Origin: Pterobdella sp. o SKG-2022
Lineage: Eukaryota; Annelida; Clitellata; Hirudinida; Piscicolidae
Length of the DNA: 64,000 bases
Direction: 5' to 3'
Assembly (NCBI GenBank): GCA_964035795.1
Contig: OZ038321.1
Coordinates: 22,136,283 to 22,200,282 of the forward strand
Positions 25,700 to 38,477 of the stretch are shown here, in pieces. Every line of letters begins with the position of its first letter. Within the stretch, counting starts at the first letter, position 1. The position numbers were made by a program, and so were the translations under genes. Below the pieces are notes generated by a model that saw nothing but the letters and a program-made list of their open reading frames with translations, did not search any database and had not been told where the DNA came from.

Positions 25700-28085
25700 A
25701 TAATATGTAATAATAATAATTCAAAATGAATTTTTTTCCTGCTTTCATAGTTATTATTTATTTCAAGTTTTTTAAAAAGTGAACTACAAAATGGTTTGAA
25801 CTGTTAACTTGAGAAATTTAAAACTATGATATGAACAGGAATGACAAGAAAAAAGTAAGAAAAAATATTTTTTGAAAAAATATGGCAAAAAAATTTATGT
25901 GAAAAAAATGTTTTCCAATAAATTTAATAAAAAATAAATCTTATTTTTTGAAATTTTTTCTATGAAAACATAAATATTGCATATATTTTTTAAACAATTC
26001 CAAAAATAAATTAATGAGAAAGACATAACAGCAATATTATTCACTGGTTGGCAAAGTCGCCTGTCAACGAAAGCCGATAATATCAGATAATTGAACAAAT
26101 TAATTGGATTTGTTGTGTAGAAAAGTTGTCCGCCTTGAAAAAGACGACAAGATAGGGTTTTGTCGCAATATAGTATGTTGCTTGCTTTTTGTGATGTTGT
26201 TTCCAAAATTCTTGAGTTTTTAAGTTAATTTATTTTGTTATTCAGAATTTTTTTGTTTATTTTTTAAGTTTTTTTTTTGATTTTTGTACTCATTTTTACA
26301 TGGAAAAAATAAAATTTAATTGTCCACTTGTCATTAATTATTGTTTTGATTCAAGTTCGTCGCATCTGAAAAAACAAAGGCTTTCAATCATTTTTATCTT
26401 TTTTATTTTTGCTTAGCCGCCGAAAAAAAAATTTATCTAGAAACGTTCAGAAAAATAAATAATTGGGAATAGTTTTTTAAAAGATTTAGAATAAATTTTT
26501 TTACATTTTTTAACAACTCGTTCAAAAAGCTATACATTAATGTGTGAGAGTTTAAATAAGGCACTTTTTTGCCTCAATTTGATAAGAAACAAACTGATTT
26601 CTGGGCACCAATGTAAATCTTAAAAACATCAATTATACTAGTGTTACATTTTTCAATAAATAAAATTCATGATGGCTCAAATATATTTCATGGGTATAGG
26701 CATGATTTTGAAACGTCGAAACTTGGTTTTAGTTTGTGGTTTTATATCACTAAATGTTTTGAGTGGTTTTGTCTTTAAATAAGAAAGCAAAACTCGAATG
26801 AGTGTTTTGGTACTTAGAATAATTTTATAGTGCATCAATTATGTGGGAAAATTTTTTTTATCAGAGGGATAATGGCACATGTCCCACATGTTATCATATT
26901 GTCACATAATTTTAATGCGATGCAACATGTATGGTAAGTTAGCCAGAACAGTCTGCCACAATGGTAGACGTTTTTGTGTTTTGAAAACTTTAAAAAAAAG
27001 AATTTTTTGAAATAAGTTTTGATACATATTTAGAGAAACTGATTCAATGTCAATTATTTGAAAGTTATGAAAGTTCAAAGTTTTATTTATCAACATAATA
27101 TCCCATGAAGTTATTAATAATGTGCACTTCAACAATATTTTTTTGCAATTAAACAATTGAAACTTTTTTGATTGATACTAATTTTTCTATTTTTGACAAA
27201 TAGTTTCAAACTTTTCTTCATTTCATTCAGCTTTTGGTGTCTATAACCAGTGGAAAAAAGATTAATTTAAAATTTTAGCCATCAATAATAAAGAACTTTT
27301 CCAAAAAGATTTATACGTTGTCTCGGCTAAAAACACAGAAACTTAAACATTCCAAAGCTGTTTCAAAAAAATAAAAAATTGCATAAATTGTTGAATCACA
27401 CAAAATCATAATTTCATGTTTTTATTATAACTAAAATAAACCAAAACGCATAAAGGTTTGTTTCAGTGCTCTGTACTTTGTGGAATGGTGTATTTTTAAC
27501 AAAATCAATAAGTTGTAAAAAATATAAAAAAACCAAAGTTCTACAAAAAATTTGTTTTTATGATTTCAAACTCAACCACCACACCACATTTTGGGAACAA
27601 CAGATTGCGTTGAACTATCTACCTTATTTTGCTTTCTTAATGTTTTTGTTGCATAATCCGAGTCTTTCAAGAAATCGTCAAAATACGGCACTAAGAATTG
27701 AAACTTTGTGGTCTAGCTTCATTTGTCTGAATTTATACAAACATTATTTTTTCTGATTTCTGCACTTCGTACACCATTTTTGCTGTTTTTTCTTTTATTT
27801 GCTACGGCAAGTACATTTATGTGCAGCATTACTCAGAATTATTTTAAAAATTATGTCATTTTACTAAGGCATCAAACTGGTCACATAAACAAGTTTTGAA
27901 AGCTTAAATAACGGTCGGCAAAATGCCATCTAAACCAATATTTAGTTTAAGACTGGCGTTTGAAAAGCAGCCAAAAACTAGTGTTTCAAATCAATTTTTT
28001 TAGGTGACCGTATATTCACCAGAACTGTAAAAAGTCACTAAAAGATCTATTATAACACATTTAACTTACTACCTACCCCCCTCAA
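25700..28085. other. AT-rich stretch with ambiguous islands
   Basis: Less AT-rich islands at about 26030-26200, 26880-26970 and 27560-27720 have open frames on one or both strands but no matched pair of splice sites with a recognisable domain. I therefore do not call exons. Confidence 0.4.
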
Positions 28086-28090
28086 AACAG

Positions 28091-28247
28091 CTTGTGATTG
28101 GTTGGTTCTTGTGGAGGAATGTGTGGGAACCTGCCAAGTGGTATCTCCTATGGCACCATTGTCCCAAAACTGTTCCTTTTTCTTCGTTTCCTCCCATCTG
28201 TCTAGAGTTAAAGTCACTCTACCTTCTTCCGTCAAACTCATCACCAA
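28091..28247 (+). CDS. Probable exon, CUB-like second half
   Basis: A pyrimidine-rich acceptor (acctacccccctcaaaacag) opens a 157-bp exon closed by donor AA/gttagt. Phase is 1 in and 2 out. The frame begins CDWLVLVEECVGTCQVVSP and later has FFFVSSHLSRVKVTLPSS. In CUB domains the third cysteine is followed by a D-x-L-x-I strand, a loop with the fourth cysteine, then Ser-Ser and a V-x-V-x-F strand, and the exon follows this order loosely. Together with the exons at 31.5-34.6 kb it suggests a multi-CUB plus-strand gene. The CUB label rests on pattern only. The antisense open frame (28050-28274) is a shadow. Confidence 0.4.
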
Positions 28248-28249
28248 GT

Positions 28250-31200
28250 TAGTGATAGAATATATGATTTTCAAGTAGAAATTTTTTAGTAAATTAGTAT
28301 TGAAGTTTTAAAAATTTTTGAGTTTTAATATATTTAACTAAAAAAACTGTTATGGTAAATGATATCTATTTTTAAATTGGTGTAAAAAACCATAAATCAA
28401 CTCTCAATAATCATCCTCTTTGTCATTATACTGTATAAATTTATAATTATATTCAAAAAATACTCAAAAATGAAATATAAAGTTATGTTTGTTGACGCAT
28501 TTTGCTTAGGAAGGCTTGAAAACTTGTTAAACATATAGAAAACAACTTCACCATAAAGAATACATTGATTTACACTAAAAAACATTTGAAAAACACACAT
28601 AAATAAACCCACAAAGTTTGGAGATTATGTAACTTTTCATAATTAAACCTACATCGATTTCTAAGAAAACTAAAAGTTTTAAGGCTTTAGAAACTGAGCA
28701 ACACTTTAACGTCGTTTCTTTTCAAACCCCATGTATTAAAGCAGCACTATTTCTTACTTGGACACAGTTTATTTTGAAACGCAAACACGTAAGGGTGTTT
28801 TAAAACCTGCTTGAGTAATTGGGGTCGCTTTTCTTAATTATTTGAATCATTCTGTTACACTGCTTTTTTTTGAGTCATATTATTTGTTTTTTAAATACTC
28901 ATGGTTGAATTACATTTTTATAAATTCATTTTTATACTATTTTGTATAATTTTAAGTTTTTTTCTGTGTGTGATTTATTTAATTTTACTTTATTACCATT
29001 TTCACCTTTTTTTACTCTCGTGTTTTATTGTTTTTCAGCTTCAGACAATTTTAAGTTCATTTTTAGTAAAAAAACTTCTAAAATGACTCTAGTTTTGGGC
29101 CAAATTAAGTAAAAGATAAAAATTTGAAATTTAAAGAAGTTTTAAAAAACAGACTATTTCGTTCAGTTTTTAGTACATTAAAGCCTAATAAATTGAATTG
29201 TAGAGAAATACCCACTTATCAACATTGATGTTTAATTGTTCTTCTCTAACGCTACGTACAATTGAAATTTTTAAACTTTTATACCTTATATAATAAATCT
29301 TGTAAGGCTTTCATGCGCTTCTATACAATGTAACTATTAAATGGTCTCCTATAATTGTTTGAAATGAGCCTTTTCGAATTGTTATACACTTAAAGATTTA
29401 TAGTGGAAATAGGTAATCTTAAAACTTCAAAGTAAAAACCTCTTGTCCAATTTAGCTAGATTAGACAAAATGAGCTTCGTTAAATGTGCTTTTATGGTAT
29501 ATAAAGCACGGATCAACCCCATTCAAACAATCAAATTCTAAAAGATTCTAACAAGAATATCCCTATTTTTAGCATTTATAACGATTTTTGAAAAATTTTA
29601 AAAAGTAAACCTCGAAAAAATTTTTCATTTTTTTCAAATTGTAATTCACTGAACTGTGATGTTTTCAATGTGTTTAAAATAATTTTTTAAAATTTTATTT
29701 TCGAATTTAAATGTTTAAAATACTCAATGCATTAATCATATGAGTTTGAATAGTCGAGTTTTGGTCTTAAAACCAAGATCATGTCTCAAAGAAACCTGCC
29801 CAACCCTGCATATAAACGTTGAATACTTTTAAAAGTCAGTCAGTTTTTTTAAGAATAACAAATTATAATATAAATTAGAATATTTTTAGAATTTTATTCT
29901 AAATTTCACCATAGTACGAGAAAAGCATTTACCATCAATTTCTCCGCTTAACACAATTTATTATTTAAAAGTTATCAATTTCTGCAGTGAATTTCAAATC
30001 TTGAAAAGTTTGAGTAATTCGGAAAAAAATTGTTTAAAAAATAGAAAAATCAGGCTCACACACAACAGCGAAGAATTACCTGAAAGCAATGAATCCGTCA
30101 CTTCTTTGTAACTTTCTAGTTTGTTTTTAGACACTCGTAAATTATTTTTAAATATTTGATGAATGAAGCTTTTTTGTTTGAACAAATACATCAGTGTGTG
30201 TATGGCTTCTGGGTCATTTATAAGACATTATAAGTGGAACACATAAGGTTTTGAGTTTGGTTTTTTTTGATGGTTAAAGATTTAAATTTGATGTGGCATT
30301 ATAAGTTTTGAGAGCATTTTTCATTATAAGACTTTTTCCATTTGTGACTTTACAAAATTTCAGTCGCCATATTTATTGTATCAGTTGATGTATGCGTTTC
30401 TTGTTTAAAAGCTATTAGATTTGCACTTTCTATTTCTTTGCCTATGAGGTTTACATTTCATTAATTGCTTTTATGTATTCTTTTGTTATAATTCTATTGC
30501 TTATTCTTTTCTCTGATGCTATATAAATTACTTCAGTTTTATCAATATTAGTTTATTTGATTAAATGGTATTTTGCAATTCGAAAAATTTGATAAATTTA
30601 CAAGAATTTTCCGGCATACTAACTTTTCCATGAAAATTCTAAACAATTCTACTTCCTTGTTTAATACAAAAAGTGCTTAAGTAATCACAATAATGTAGTT
30701 TTGGAGATGGAGAGTTTTATCCTACTTGTGTTGAAACTTAAAGAATAAAAAAAAGTTTTTCTACTGAAAAAATATTTTGTTTCATTCATGAGTGTTAACT
30801 TACAAGATTCGCATGAGATACTTTCAAAAAGAAAATTCAAATAAAACTACTCTTATAAAAAAAGCAAAGGTTTTCTTTGGATTTCTTGTTTTTCAAAATA
30901 TTTTCATATTTAAACAATCATTAGCATTTATGACAAAGCTTTGAACAATGGTGGTAGCGACAAAAGCTGCAAAAATCATGAGAAAAATTAGTATAAAGAA
31001 CTTTCTAAATAATTTTGTAAAAAAAACTCTTAAATGATCGACTAATATTGATGATAATTAATATCTGCATTAATAAACATTGGACGTCAACTAAGTGGTT
31101 AAAAATACATTGACAAAATGGAGATGTATTAATAAAGGAACATCAAAAGGTAGAATCATGGTAGGTTATGGCTGGTACATTCTTTGATTTATGAAAGCCT

Positions 31201-31490
31201 TTTCATAAGCTTTGCATTGTTCTGCATCAAAAGTAATGATATGAAAGACGATATTTCAGTGGTATCACATCGTATATAAAATACTTCGAAAATAGTTGAG
31301 TTAGAAAAAATCATAATTTCCAACACAAAATATTTATCCTTTGCTATAAAACGTTTGTAGCCAAAGCCAAAGTCAAAGACAGTTTTAGACAAACATATTT
31401 TAAACGAATCACGTCAATAAATTTCCAATCAAAACAAGTATGTATATATAAAAACATGAATGAATAAATAACTGAGAGTTGAAACGCCAA
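28250..31490. other. AT-rich, presumably intronic
   Basis: If the CUB-like exons on either side are one gene, this is intron. I searched for the missing first half of the 31.5-kb CUB domain. The best scrap is a Cys-containing frame near 29765-29825, which I do not consider sufficient. Confidence 0.4.
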
Positions 31491-31502
31491 GCAACCAATC
31501 AG

Positions 31503-31855
31503 GAGGAGAGACTGTGAGGTGGTTTTGTGGGTGAGTGATGGCTTGGAGCCAATGCAATACTTTCAACACGAGTTCTGTATCGCCTTTCTCCCTCAGAACC
31601 ACTACGACCATTACAACAATGAGGAATTTAGTAAACTTTATGACGATTTAACATACATTAATAACGAAAATAATGACACTAAGAAGAATAATAATGAAAA
31701 TAATAGTAATGACGTTGAATTGTATAGACGTTTTTCTGGCGTTTTCATCTCAAAAACTTCGACACTTGTCATGAAATTTGTTCCAAGAAGTGCCTCATTA
31801 AAGCCATCAGTTCCATACGAATTATTCCTTTTCCAGGCCGTCGAAAGATGGAAAT
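31503..31855 (+). CDS. CUB-like domain exon with Asn-rich insertion
   Basis: The exon opens after ccaatcag and reads RRDCEVVLWVSDGLEP, then FCIAFLPQN, an Asn/Asp/Glu-rich stretch of about 40 residues, then RFSGVFISKTSTLVMKFVPR and PYELFLFQAV, closing at donor AAAT/gtacgt. This matches the second half of a CUB domain: Cys, a strand into the D-G turn, the Phe-Cys of the fourth cysteine, Ser-Thr-Leu followed by the V-x-F strand, and a final aromatic strand. CUB domains are usually extracellular, about 110 residues. The low-complexity insert sits in the loop after the fourth cysteine. The first half must come from an upstream exon I could not locate. The 3' end is uncertain because phases to the 33.3-kb exon do not match directly. 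Confidence 0.6.
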
Positions 31856-33269
31856 GTACGTTTAGTGCATTAACTATGGTGTATGCAGTGTTGTTTATGG
31901 TTTGATTTGGTTTTTTAGGGTTTTTGTTTGGGCATTTTTACTCGTTTATCAAATTAATGGAGTTTTTCATTTAAGTTTGTATTAGTTTTTACATTGATTC
32001 AATTTTTATTGAAGTAATCCATAAACTCATTTCTTTTTTCAGTCATTATATCACATATATTTAATTTACTTTTATAAATCAAAGAACTCTAAATGGAAAA
32101 ACCTGCTTTTATTTATTTTTTTAAAACCATTAAGAAAAACAATGAAAATTGTATTTTTCTTTTAAGCTTTTAGCATATTTTCGAAAAAAATTTAATTTAG
32201 TTTCATAAGTTTTTGTGGAAAAAATGTTGTATTAACTAATTTGCTTGTTATATTAAAGTTATGGGAATGAGGATTCGAATTTATTTTTTAAAGTTTTTAG
32301 TGATTAACTATACATATCTTATATAAAACATTAATTTATTTGAGCTTTGAAAACATAACACATTTAGTATATTTATTTTTTCAATGAATTATTTTGAACT
32401 ACCAAAATAGATAAAAATTCTCAATTCAAAACAACATCTCAGACATAACAGAAAATGGGGAAAAAGAAAAAAACACGGAATGCGATTGGTCTTTCAGGTG
32501 ATTGAAATTTTCTGGTTTGGTAAATTGCCAATACATATACTTTTTACCTGTTCGGTTTTTATTAAAATTTATTCAACGAAGGTTTATTGTAAGAATAAAT
32601 TTATTTAAAAATTTTTCAAAGTTTTTAATTAACAAAAATTTTCGATTTAAAAAATTTCAAAATCTTTTTCAATAGTTGATCAGATTTTTTGTGAAATACT
32701 TAAGCTTTTATGTTGAGAAAAATTAAGACATTTTAAAATTTCGTTTCCAGCTCACGTTCCTTATTACACACCAAACTGCTTCTTAAGAAAATACACTGTT
32801 TTATTCCAAGACTTTCCGTTAAAATCTCTTACAAAATTCCATATTTCCTTGCACTATTTTTCCTTATTTAAATAAGAGTTAAAACCATGACAAAGTTAGA
32901 TATATTGAAAGTTTTATTATTCTATTTTAACAATTGAACGAAAAGAAACACTAAGTTTCATCTGGAGATGTGGTGAAAAGCTTCTAGTAAGTTTAATATG
33001 TATTATCAAGTACCAAATTATATAAGAAATGTTCTGATATTCATAAGAAATTAAAACAAATTCAGTAAACTCAACATCAGGTTTTTCTTAGTAATTCATA
33101 TATAAATTCATCTGAATGTACCAATTTTGAAGTAAATAAATGAAAAAACACAAACAGAATAAATCTTCTGATTGAATAAAGTTAGCAAAAACTAATTTTT
33201 ATTGAAACCACTAATTTTCAAAAAATATACTAAATAATTCAAATTTTCCATAAAACACCCACCAAACAG

Positions 33270-33419
33270 ATCAAGTCAGACACTTTCGGGAGACTTGCAT
33301 ACTCCAGATTATTATTTGGCGGGTAAAACTACTTGTGTTTACAAGTTCGTGTGCGATAAAAGTAGAGATGTGCAAAGATTTCAAATAGAAGTGCAACTCA
33401 ACCTTTTTTACTCTTTTGG
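33270..33419 (+). CDS. CUB domain exon, first half
   Basis: An acceptor caccaaacag opens a 150-bp exon ending at donor TTTGG/gtgggt. The frame contains LSGDLHTPDYYLAGKTTCVY and continues through KFVCDKSRDVQRFQIEV. This is the classic CUB start: Gly, hydrophobic, S/T-P-x-Y-Y, then Cys-x-Y before a basic turn and an I-x-V strand. Phase 2 at its end joins exactly to the phase of the exon at 34401, giving continuous protein through FGNESCHERI. It is the best-supported part of this gene. Confidence 0.65.
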
Positions 33420-34317
33420 GTGGGTTTTATTAAAGTTTTGTATACTAGTATTTTTTTTTGCATCTAACATGGTCTTTGAACAATGCAAAATTTGGGTGAA
33501 GCAATGGTATATGCGTTTGAAAGTTGGACTCTAACAAAACCAGATTACAAATCTACAAGCGTCATTTACGAAATGAAGTGAGTATCACGTGGAAAGATTT
33601 AGTCAAGAATATAAAGATTTCAAGAGCTGGATCAGTTGTCTAACAACGCAATCTAAATATATAAAACCCAGCTTTTGTTCAACCAATCCCGTCTAAATTC
33701 TTCTGAGGTTTATCAAGTATTCATGAAACTATAAAATCTTCAAATAAAATTGTCATATATCTTCTTCTTATAATTCATAACAAAACACCAAATTGAGTTG
33801 TAATCATCTTAGAAATCAATAAGTAGCTTAATATTCTTTAATCTAAATGACTGACTTGGACCTTATATAACTATTCCCCAGTTTTACTTGTTAAAGATAC
33901 ATTTTTTCGAAAAACTTAAAAAAAACGGACAATTATATTGCAAAAAACAAATTTTCATTAAAAGCAAGAAAAAGAAGTAATGAAAAGCTAGAGGCATCTT
34001 GAAAGCAGTTTGGTTGAAGATTAGGGGAAATGGATTGAAAACTTGCGTACACTACTGCAATAACATTTCTGTATTATCATTATCAATGAATATGATAAAT
34101 ATTGTAGTTATTAGTAGTATCATCAGTCATTTCATCATTCATAAAGTTGACATTTTTATTATTAATATTTATAACCCTTATTACTTATATTATAAAACAC
34201 TACTTCCCTTTACTAATTCCCCATTACTAATGAGGATGACTTTATTAACAAAACTACCGTCAAAATCCCCTACAGCACACTCAACCTCAACTCAATCATC
34301 TTCATCAATTTTAACAC

Positions 34318-34386
34318 TCCCATCATCCTCGTCATCATCATCATCATCCTCGTCATCATCATTATCATCATCATCATCATCATCGT
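34318..34386. repeat. (TCA)n/(TCG) microsatellite
   Basis: Triplets tca with some tcc and tcg, about 70 bp, encoding a Ser run in one frame. It lies in the intron just before the CUB exon at 34401 and may encroach on that intron's polypyrimidine region. Confidence 0.85.
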
Positions 34387-34400
34387 TCATAACAAAGCAG

Positions 34401-34650
34401 TAACGAGAGCTGTCATGAGAGAATAGTGCTGAATGACGGTTTGGAACACATAGCAACCTTCTGTATCTTTCAAGATATCTACGAGGTCAACCAACGTTTC
34501 CACTACTCCCACAAAGCAGCAAGTCACTCGGTCACCGTGGTGTACCATAGAGATGAGAAACAGTTCTCCAACACTGAACCTACTTGGATCAACTACAAGT
34601 TCAGGCGGAAAAAGATGACTGGAGAAAACTCTTTAAAAAATTATACCTCT
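34401..34650 (+). CDS. CUB domain exon, second half
   Basis: It starts after aacaaagcag with one base completing the codon left by the 33270-33419 exon. The frame reads NESCHERIVLNDGLEHIATF, with FC after it, then HYSHKAASHSVTVVYHRDEK and WINYKFRRKK. The third cysteine, the D-G turn, the fourth cysteine, a Ser-His-x-V-T-V strand, an Asp of the S-D type position and a final aromatic strand are in CUB order. The end at TCT/gtagct is a guess, and the coding run could stop earlier or use another donor. The (TCA)n tract just upstream is intronic simple sequence. The two exons together give one full CUB domain of about 110-120 residues. Confidence 0.6.
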
Positions 34651-35699
34651 GTAGCTTCTATCAATGGTTTGACTTCTTTACTAGTTTTTAATTGTTTTTT
34701 TCGTTATTCGATATTATTATTGTTTTTTTTTCTATTATGTAATAATATTATTGTTGTTTTTTGTTGTTCTTTTGAAAATGTAAAAGTCCAAACGAAAAAT
34801 TAGGACGTTCTAAGTGTTTATAGATAAAAATGACTCAAAACAAACCGTACCATAAAAAATTCATATGATCTTTTATGTTTAATTATTACCATTTGTAGGT
34901 TCAATCAATTATTTCAATTTTCCAAAACAAATAATTTTCTCATTCTTTGCATTATTATCACGTAATAACATATCATTTAAAAAAATGATTTCTATTTCTT
35001 GTAACAACACATTAAAATTTAAAATTTTATTTTTTTTTGAAAAAAAGCTATAATTTCGTGCAATATGGCTCACACATTAAAATGTCTTCATTTTTTACTT
35101 TTTCAATTCATATTATTGACTAATCTGCAAAGTCTGTAGATAGTCATTGTCTATGTGTCAGTTGTGACTTGAGTCTTCAAGTTGATTGAAATCCTGAGCA
35201 AATTCGCTCAAAAAGGAATGAAATATTGATGCTTCACCTTCAAAACGTCAAGCTTCAAGGAGTTTTTCAATGAATTGGCGCATTGTTAGACGTGAGATAA
35301 AAGGTTCAATTCAGGGTCAAGTTCTCAAGTTTTGTTATGTAGGAATCTTCATGAATTTTTTCAAGATATATTCTCATTTGCGATCATTTAATTTTTGAAA
35401 ATAAATTCAGTATTTTTTCATAACTGAATGGTATCTTTTCATGAAAGCTATGCATTATTTGACCAAATAACGTGAATGAAAATGTTAGTTAACCAAAAGC
35501 TTCGTATGTTAATAAAATTTATTTGTGTTCGTAAATAAACTCGTTTTATTGTAGCTAGTTGATTATCACATCGATAATAAGCATTTTAAAACCTCGAGGT
35601 TTTATCTCTTTTTTCATTTTCTGTTTATTACGGTGAAATTTGAACACAGTCTACTAGCTTCATATGTTTAGACCTAACCTCAACTATTTGCCCTCCCAG

Positions 35700-35862
35700 A
35701 TTCCACGCCCATATTTGTGACAACCTTACGCAACGATTCTACATCGACTTTGTTCAATTCAATAAACCTTTTATTTTTCACTTTATTAAGCGCCTTAACT
35801 ATTATTATTCTCGCTTCTTAGAAGCACTGGCAGGATTTTCGCATAAGATTTATATCAATTTT
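35700..35862 (+). CDS. Probable exon, unidentified
   Basis: A strong acceptor (caactatttgccctcccag) leads into a frame open for 62 codons to TGA at 35887: HAHICDNLTQRFYIDFVQFN, then Phe/Tyr-rich sequence and LEALAGFSHKIYINF. Two donors are possible, TTT/gtaaca (end 35862) or AG/gtttga (end 35870). If neither is used it is a terminal exon. Its position downstream of the CUB exons on the same strand suggests membership of that gene. The Phe-rich content is not CUB-like and no family is recognised. Confidence 0.4.
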
Positions 35863-35869
35863 GTAACAA

Positions 35870-37190
35870 GGTTTGATCAAATTTGGTGAAAGCTTTTCAT
35901 GATGGAATAAACCCAATAATTTTTTACGTCATTTATAAGTTTGTTTGTTATCATTAAACATTTTTCTAAGTCAACTAAAACAATTTTAAATGACAGTTCG
36001 ATCGCTTCAGTTTTTTTTATATCTGATGCCATTTTCATAGAGTGACTGAAGTTATAGAAACTAGACTTTAATAAAAATAAATAGGAAGCTGATAAGAAAC
36101 TAAAAATATCGTTTCCATCATTCAAAAATAGATATTGAAGAGAAGCTTAAGTAGGTTTAGACATAAATAATATAATCGCTTTGTTAAGGTTTTTAGTCTA
36201 AGTTTGAATGAAAACCATCATCAGAACATTTGTGAAAAGATACCATGGTTGAACTATCCAATTGAAACCTTGATAGTTCTACCACAGAAATGAAACCACC
36301 ATAGATCTCTATGTAACTTATATTTTTTAAGTGCCTAAAACTCATTCTATGCTGAGAATTTAGTTGTGGGAAAAATGTGCATTTTTTTATATTTCGAGTC
36401 CTAAAAGCGGATGGTTTATTTTCTTCGATGGGAAGATACAAAGTTTTTTTTAATTTTTACTCAAAAACCGATCTTAAAAATCAATTAATTTAAAAGGAAT
36501 TAAATGAAATACTTGATATTTAATTAAAAAGCAAGCGATGAGTTTTCTAAGAGCTACTTCATTATTATTGAGTCACGGAAGGATACTGATAAAGTTTTCT
36601 TTCAAGTCCAAGTTTACGCAGTTTATAATAATAGAAAATCATAATTTAACAGCCTTCATAAACTTGAATGTTTCGGTTTTTTGAATATGTTAAGAAATGG
36701 TTCATATATTTCATCAAAAACAACGATGACAAAAACGGTCTTGTTATTGTGTGGGCTTTTGTTAGTATGAGAATATGAGTTAATTTTAAATAGTTAATTT
36801 ACTTTTCAAGTAAATTTAGTAAAAAGATTTTAACTTTGTTCGTAAGCTAGTAGTAGAAACAAAGTGTTTGCGAAGTCAAGTTGAGCAGTAGTTTTTATCA
36901 GCAAGTATAAAAGTGGCTGACACCTTTTCATTTCCAAAATATCTTTTGTATGTTTTCTTAAAAGTATACATTTTTATTATTAGTTATTGCTGGTTTTTAT
37001 TTTGGATTTCTTAGCATTCAATTCTTTGCTTTTTGCTAATCAAGAACAATTATGCAATATCCAGCCGTCAGTTAGTGCTTTTGTTGTGTTTCTTGTAATG
37101 AAAACGCAACGGATTCAAAACGTTAAATAACGATCGAGTAAGGGAGACAGAAGACACAAATATGAAATCTTTTCTTGTTTATATAAGTAA
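35870..37190. other. AT-rich stretch with two minus-strand open frames
   Basis: Minus frames 35877-36125 and 36193-36441 (82 codons each) have fairly balanced composition, but both end in stops without matching splice sites and show no motif. They could be lineage-specific exons or chance. Confidence 0.25.
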
Positions 37191-37195
37191 GTATA

Positions 37196-37252
37196 TTCTA
37201 GAAAATAGAACATTCTAGAACAATGTAGAAAATGGAACATTCTAAGATTCTG
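37196..37252. promoter_or_regulatory. Heat-shock-element-like cluster
   Basis: A perfect three-unit heat shock element, GAAcaTTCtaGAA, lies at 37208-37220. It is flanked by another TTCtaGAA at 37196-37203 and by a near-duplicate block tagaaaatggaacattcta to about 37252. Heat shock factor binds inverted nGAAn units in this spacing. No promoter or start can be attached to it, so the role is inferred from sequence only. Confidence 0.35.
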
Positions 37253-37470
37253 TGCCATAGTAAATCTCTTTAACAGCTTTTGTGCTGAATAAGTTTTATA
37301 TTCATTTCATTTTTTCTCTTTTGTACTGGAGCTAAGTAATATAAGTCTGTTTTTGTAGCTGTGAAATTATGATTAACTTAATCATCTAGTTTTCAAGTAT
37401 AAAAATAGATTACTTGAGCTGTCATTATAACTCCTGAAAACCACCTTCGAGCGGCGCCAAATATAATTGA

Positions 37471-37685
37471 CAAACTTATGGGGTTTTTTGATGCCCTCTT
37501 TATTTATTTTGTTTTGTGTGATTGTGAAACTGAATATATTGTTAGTGTTTTTGATAAAATTTATACATTTTTTCAAATTCCAAATTATTACGTGAAGTGT
37601 AATGCTCGTGAAAGCTTAAATGGTTGTTTTTTTCGAGATTCGAGTAAAAGTGGTGTGCATAGGAAAAAACCACACAAGTTTGTTT
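37471..37685. mobile_element. Small inverted-repeat element (tentative)
   Basis: CAAACTTATGGGGTTTTTT at 37471 is mirrored by AAAAAACCACACAAGTTTG ending near 37685 (about 17 of 19 matching). The interior holds open frames on both strands (37478-37711 plus, 37542-37727 minus) that may be accidental. It could be a short MITE or a chance repeat. Confidence 0.35.
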
Positions 37686-37729
37686 TTTTAGCATATTTTT
37701 CATATTATTAAAGAATTTATACAACACCC

Positions 37730-38460
37730 TTTTGAATTCTTCAAAGTCAGTCTACTACAAATTGCTTAAAGAAAAAGTCTTAAAACTTATGATGAAACTA
37801 AGGCACAATAAGAAAACAGATTCAGCACGAGAATGAGAAGGAGGATTTTTTATGAAGAGCAATAAAGAAAATATAGAGAATATTTAAGTGTAGGAGAGAC
37901 CAGCAGAGTCGAAAGCTTTATTAAGAGAATAAAGTCGATTCGGGAAGGGATTCAAATCAATTGGAAAAATTTTAACTTTTATTGTGAAAAATTTTTTAAT
38001 AATGTCGATTATTTTTATAGTGAACTTAAAGCACAAAATATTAGTTTTTATGTCGTGCATAGTTTTCAAGCAATGCTTACATCAAAAACTTCAGAATGGT
38101 TTTCAAGCAGCATAAGAACATTTTACAAGACCATTTTCATCCACAAGCAAATTTATTCTATTTCTCCAATAATCTAGTGTCACACGGTCTCCGTCTCTCA
38201 AAACACGAAACTTCAAATTAAAAATTAAATTCATAGTAACTATGAAATTATTTTAAAAAATAAAAATTTTAACAAAAATATATAATTCAAATTTTAAATA
38301 AAATGTTTACATAATCATATCCTTTTTTGCGCATCACCCTTTTTGCCTCTTTTACCGTCTGCCGTCATAATAAATATGTTGTTATAAATAATTTTTTAAA
38401 TCATGTTTCCCAAAATGTATGTTTTATTTCGTAAAACACCTTATATAAAGTTTATAAACT
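37730..38460. other. AT-rich non-coding stretch
   Basis: Nothing supported. Confidence 0.5.
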
Positions 38461-38477
38461 GAAATTTAATATTCTTT

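Noticed and set aside
28050..28274. 74-codon minus-strand frame
   Set aside because: The plus strand has both a pyrimidine-rich acceptor and a donor in phase. The minus frame lacks splice context.
31429..31611. 60-codon minus-strand frame
   Set aside because: Shadow of the plus-strand CUB-like exon, which carries the domain pattern.
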